NCBI GenBank assembly: GCA_937900135.1
Contig: CALCDJ010000015.1
Coordinates: forward strand, 1 to 37,984
From: an uncultured Blautia sp.
GTDB taxonomy: Bacteria > Bacillota > Clostridia > Lachnospirales > Lachnospiraceae
Length of the DNA: 37,984 bases
Direction: 5' to 3'
The translations under genes were made by a program, and so were the position numbers. The notes beneath the pieces were generated by a model. It made no database searches, was not told the DNA's origin, and saw nothing but the letters and a program-made list of their open reading frames with translations. Of the stretch, positions 37,931 through 37,984 are shown piece after piece. Position 1 is the stretch's first letter; each line of letters opens with the position of its first letter.

Positions 37931-37984
37931 ATCGAGTAGGAGGCGGTGACTAACCGCCGTCCTCTCACACCACCTAGCATACCG
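37931..37984 (-). mobile_element. 3' end of a group II intron
   Basis: On the minus strand the last 54 bases read GGTGGTGTGAGAGGACGGCG, GTTAGTCACCGCC and CCTACTCGAT. This is the domain V-VI end typical of bacterial group II introns, with the domain VI stem GGCGGT/ACCGCC around the branch region. Splicing would join after CGAT at 37931. The reverse transcriptase ORF and the 5' part must lie beyond the right edge. Confidence 0.85.

Overview
The window looks like a chromosome segment from a Gram-positive anaerobe of the Lachnospiraceae (Clostridia), Blautia-like at a guess. Evidence: a T-box-controlled leuS, a pyruvate formate-lyase operon, sigma-A type promoters, strong AGGAGG ribosome binding sites, and proteins typical of that family. 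It falls into two halves. Positions 1 to about 22,640 are ordinary chromosome. From about 22,900 to the right edge it is AT-richer accessory DNA of phage or conjugative-element type.

Core half. An ABC-F ATPase (256) and an acetyltransferase (1868) converge on a shared terminator. A small Cys/His-rich protein, a 5'-truncated membrane protein fragment and a second acetyltransferase follow. leuS (4196-6604, minus) has a complete T-box leader and its own promoter. Upstream lies a fermentation operon read right to left: pflB (11905 to 9818), a separate 80-residue glycyl-radical subunit, pflA, and a secreted 586-residue protein. The PFL is split: the large ORF keeps the Cys-Cys active site but lacks the glycyl-radical domain, which the next small gene supplies. 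A divergent EF-G paralogue with altered GTPase motifs faces tyrA-aroA (chorismate/tyrosine pathway), then ldhA. On the minus strand come nfo, a flavodoxin-like reductase, a lipoprotein with a barnase fold that has lost its catalytic residues, and an MFS transporter; capA is on the plus strand.

Accessory half. From 35,236 down to 22,914 about 30 tightly packed, often overlapping minus-strand genes form a phage-style early region: a Rha-type regulator, an XRE repressor, an LPD28 protein, a GHKL ATPase, a C5 cytosine methyltransferase, Cys-rich and DUF551 proteins, and ssb. At least nine are genes of 57 codons or fewer. Three minus-strand promoters (about 31,110, 33,270 and 35,360) share one layout: AAGGTRTTGAC(A/T), 10 bp, ACGTG, 1 bp, -10. 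Each is followed by a palindrome of the form AACTC-N8-GAGTT, so one element-encoded repressor probably controls all three. No integrase, capsid, terminase or lysis gene is visible, and the early genes run straight into capA, which suggests a deleted prophage or one end of a larger element.

Divergent from this module is a secreted protein with a peptidoglycan-binding domain (35,466). A Panacea-antitoxin plus PemK/MazF-like toxin pair follows (37,584 to 36,713), with a palindrome on its promoter. The last 54 bases are the 3' end of a group II intron on the minus strand. No tRNA, rRNA or CRISPR array was seen.
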